This document shows positions 63,430 through 64,000 of a DNA stretch of 64,000 nucleotides, piece after piece. The stretch covers positions 124,001 to 188,000 of the forward strand of contig JAXLXY010000005.1 in assembly GCA_046327715.1 (NCBI GenBank), written 5' to 3'. The DNA is from JADJOM01 sp046327715 (GTDB taxonomy: Bacteria; Gemmatimonadota; Gemmatimonadetes; Gemmatimonadales; GWC2-71-9). A model generated the notes under the pieces. That model did no database searches. It worked only from the letters and a program-made list of their open reading frames with translations, and was not told the origin of the DNA. A program made the position numbers and the translations under genes. Positions within the stretch are counted from its first letter, which is position 1; each line of letters begins with the position of its first letter.

Positions 63430-64000
63430 CTAGAACCGGCGGTCCAGCCGGAGGAACAGGCGCACCGGCTGGCCGTCCGTGACCGACTTGGCGAGATAGA
63501 CGGCGATCCCGCCGGCATCGAGCCCGACGCCGACGTCGGCCTTCCATTCGGTGAGGGCGCGGATCCGGTTCGACGGGACCCGGCCGGGACCGTCCCCCGC
63601 GAGCCACGCCGAGCCGGCATCACCGAACACCACCAGCTCGGGGTCCTCGAACCCGATGAACCGGTCGAGCTCCTGGTGGGCGCGGTCGCGGACGGTGTAG
63701 CCGGCGCGCAGGCGGAGCCGGTGCCGGAACTCCGCCTGCGCCACGAGGGCCCGATCGCACAGGGCGGCCCGGGAGGGGTCGTCGAATCCGGCTGGGGCGC
63801 AATCCAGGGAGCGGAACAGGTACCCGGGGAGGAGGTCGGTGCCGCCCAGGGACAGCCGGCGCTGCACCGGGAGGGGGTCGCCGGAGAGCCACCCGCCGGC
63901 CCACACTCGCGCATTGAGCTGGGCCTCCGGCGAGAGCCGGTTGTACCGTCGCAGGTCGAGGGTGAAGCGATTGAACCCGTAGTCGCTCGTGGGCAGCGGG
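63430..64000 (-). CDS. Outer-membrane beta-barrel protein, BamA/surface-antigen type (partial)
   Basis: The frame runs off the right edge; about 189 C-terminal residues are visible. It shows the Omp85-type barrel: FNRFTLDLRRYNRLSPEAQL, ARVWAGGWLSGD, RRLSLGGTDLLPGYLF with a G-G-x-x-L-x-G-Y strand, and a final ELVVFGDAGSAWLAGDGPGR. The chain ends in Phe (LFLRLDRRF), the C-terminal signal for barrel insertion. Missing N-terminus prevents telling POTRA-bearing from patatin-fused or other forms. It is followed closely by the DUF4390-like gene. Confidence 0.85.
   Translation of the reverse strand, partial: PLPTSDYGFNRFTLDLRRYNRLSPEAQLNARVWAGGWLSGDPLPVQRRLSLGGTDLLPGYLFRSLDCAPAGFDDPSRAALCDRALVAQAEFRHRLRLRAGYTVRDRAHQELDRFIGFEDPELVVFGDAGSAWLAGDGPGRVPSNRIRALTEWKADVGVGLDAGGIAVYLAKSVTDGQPVRLFLRLDRRF

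Noticed and set aside
1..64000. tRNA, rRNA or CRISPR array
   Set aside because: No cloverleaf ending in CCA with a GTTC arm, no rRNA blocks and no regularly spaced repeats were noticed by eye. A tRNAscan and CRISPR search would confirm.

Overview
The window is a dense, very GC-rich chromosomal segment with short intergenic gaps and many start/stop overlaps. It contains no rRNA, tRNA, CRISPR array, insertion sequence or integrase that I can see. The cell is a diderm: the window encodes TamA/TamB, a second outer-membrane barrel, a heptosyltransferase-like GT9, an MsbA-like flippase, lipoproteins and Lgt. High GC, a PorX-type regulator outside an AT-rich Bacteroidota background, and Asp/Arg-rich lipoproteins and barrels suggest Gemmatimonadota or a close relative. 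That assignment is inference.

Layout: (1) 1-7.6 kb, minus strand: partial sigma-70 factor with a good promoter; aroB, cobalamin adenosyltransferase, GNAT, lipoprotein and ferredoxin-NADP reductase in one run; SixA and DacB. (2) 7.7-21.4 kb, plus strand: a chain of mostly overlapping or near-touching genes from TamA and TamB through a lipid kinase, an atypical two-component pair, a zinc-binding miniprotein, an NlpC/P60 hydrolase, HAD, CYTH and a membrane protein to AcpS. (3) 21.4-25.7 kb: aldehyde dehydrogenase, then a cytochrome c-FTR1 iron permease with a Fur-like box over its start, then a 429-base non-coding island holding two tandem hairpin elements whose stems covary. (4) 25.7-39.8 kb, minus strand: a long housekeeping run (yebC, ruvC, ruvA, zinc ribbon, ruvB, queA, tgt, yajC, def, fmt, thiE, thiS, thiG, rsmB, PASTA protein, rpe, TlpA-like, tsaD, lgt) ending in a clear intrinsic terminator. 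(5) 39.9-52.2 kb: lipoprotein, DnaB-C-like ATPase and an envelope/glycan locus (GT9, PorX homologue, MsbA-like exporter, two CgeB-like and three other glycosyltransferases). (6) 52.2-64 kb: patatin-ferredoxin fusion, class V aminotransferase, HerA-like ATPase, MscL, TyrS, PBP1A, amidohydrolase, ArgR, HNH nuclease, a DUF4390-like exported protein and a partial barrel.

The genes form two themes. One is envelope building and export: TamAB, PBP1A, DacB, NlpC/P60, Lgt, the MsbA-like exporter, the glycosyltransferases and PorX. The other is translation and nucleic-acid upkeep: Tgt/QueA, TsaD, Fmt/Def, RsmB, TyrS, RuvABC. Several genes have a TANNNT hexamer only 6-9 nt before the start codon, which suggests leaderless transcripts are common here. 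The least explained items are the covarying tandem hairpins (25291-25474), the sigma-54-type activator that has lost its GAFTGA loop, and the patatin-ferredoxin fusion.
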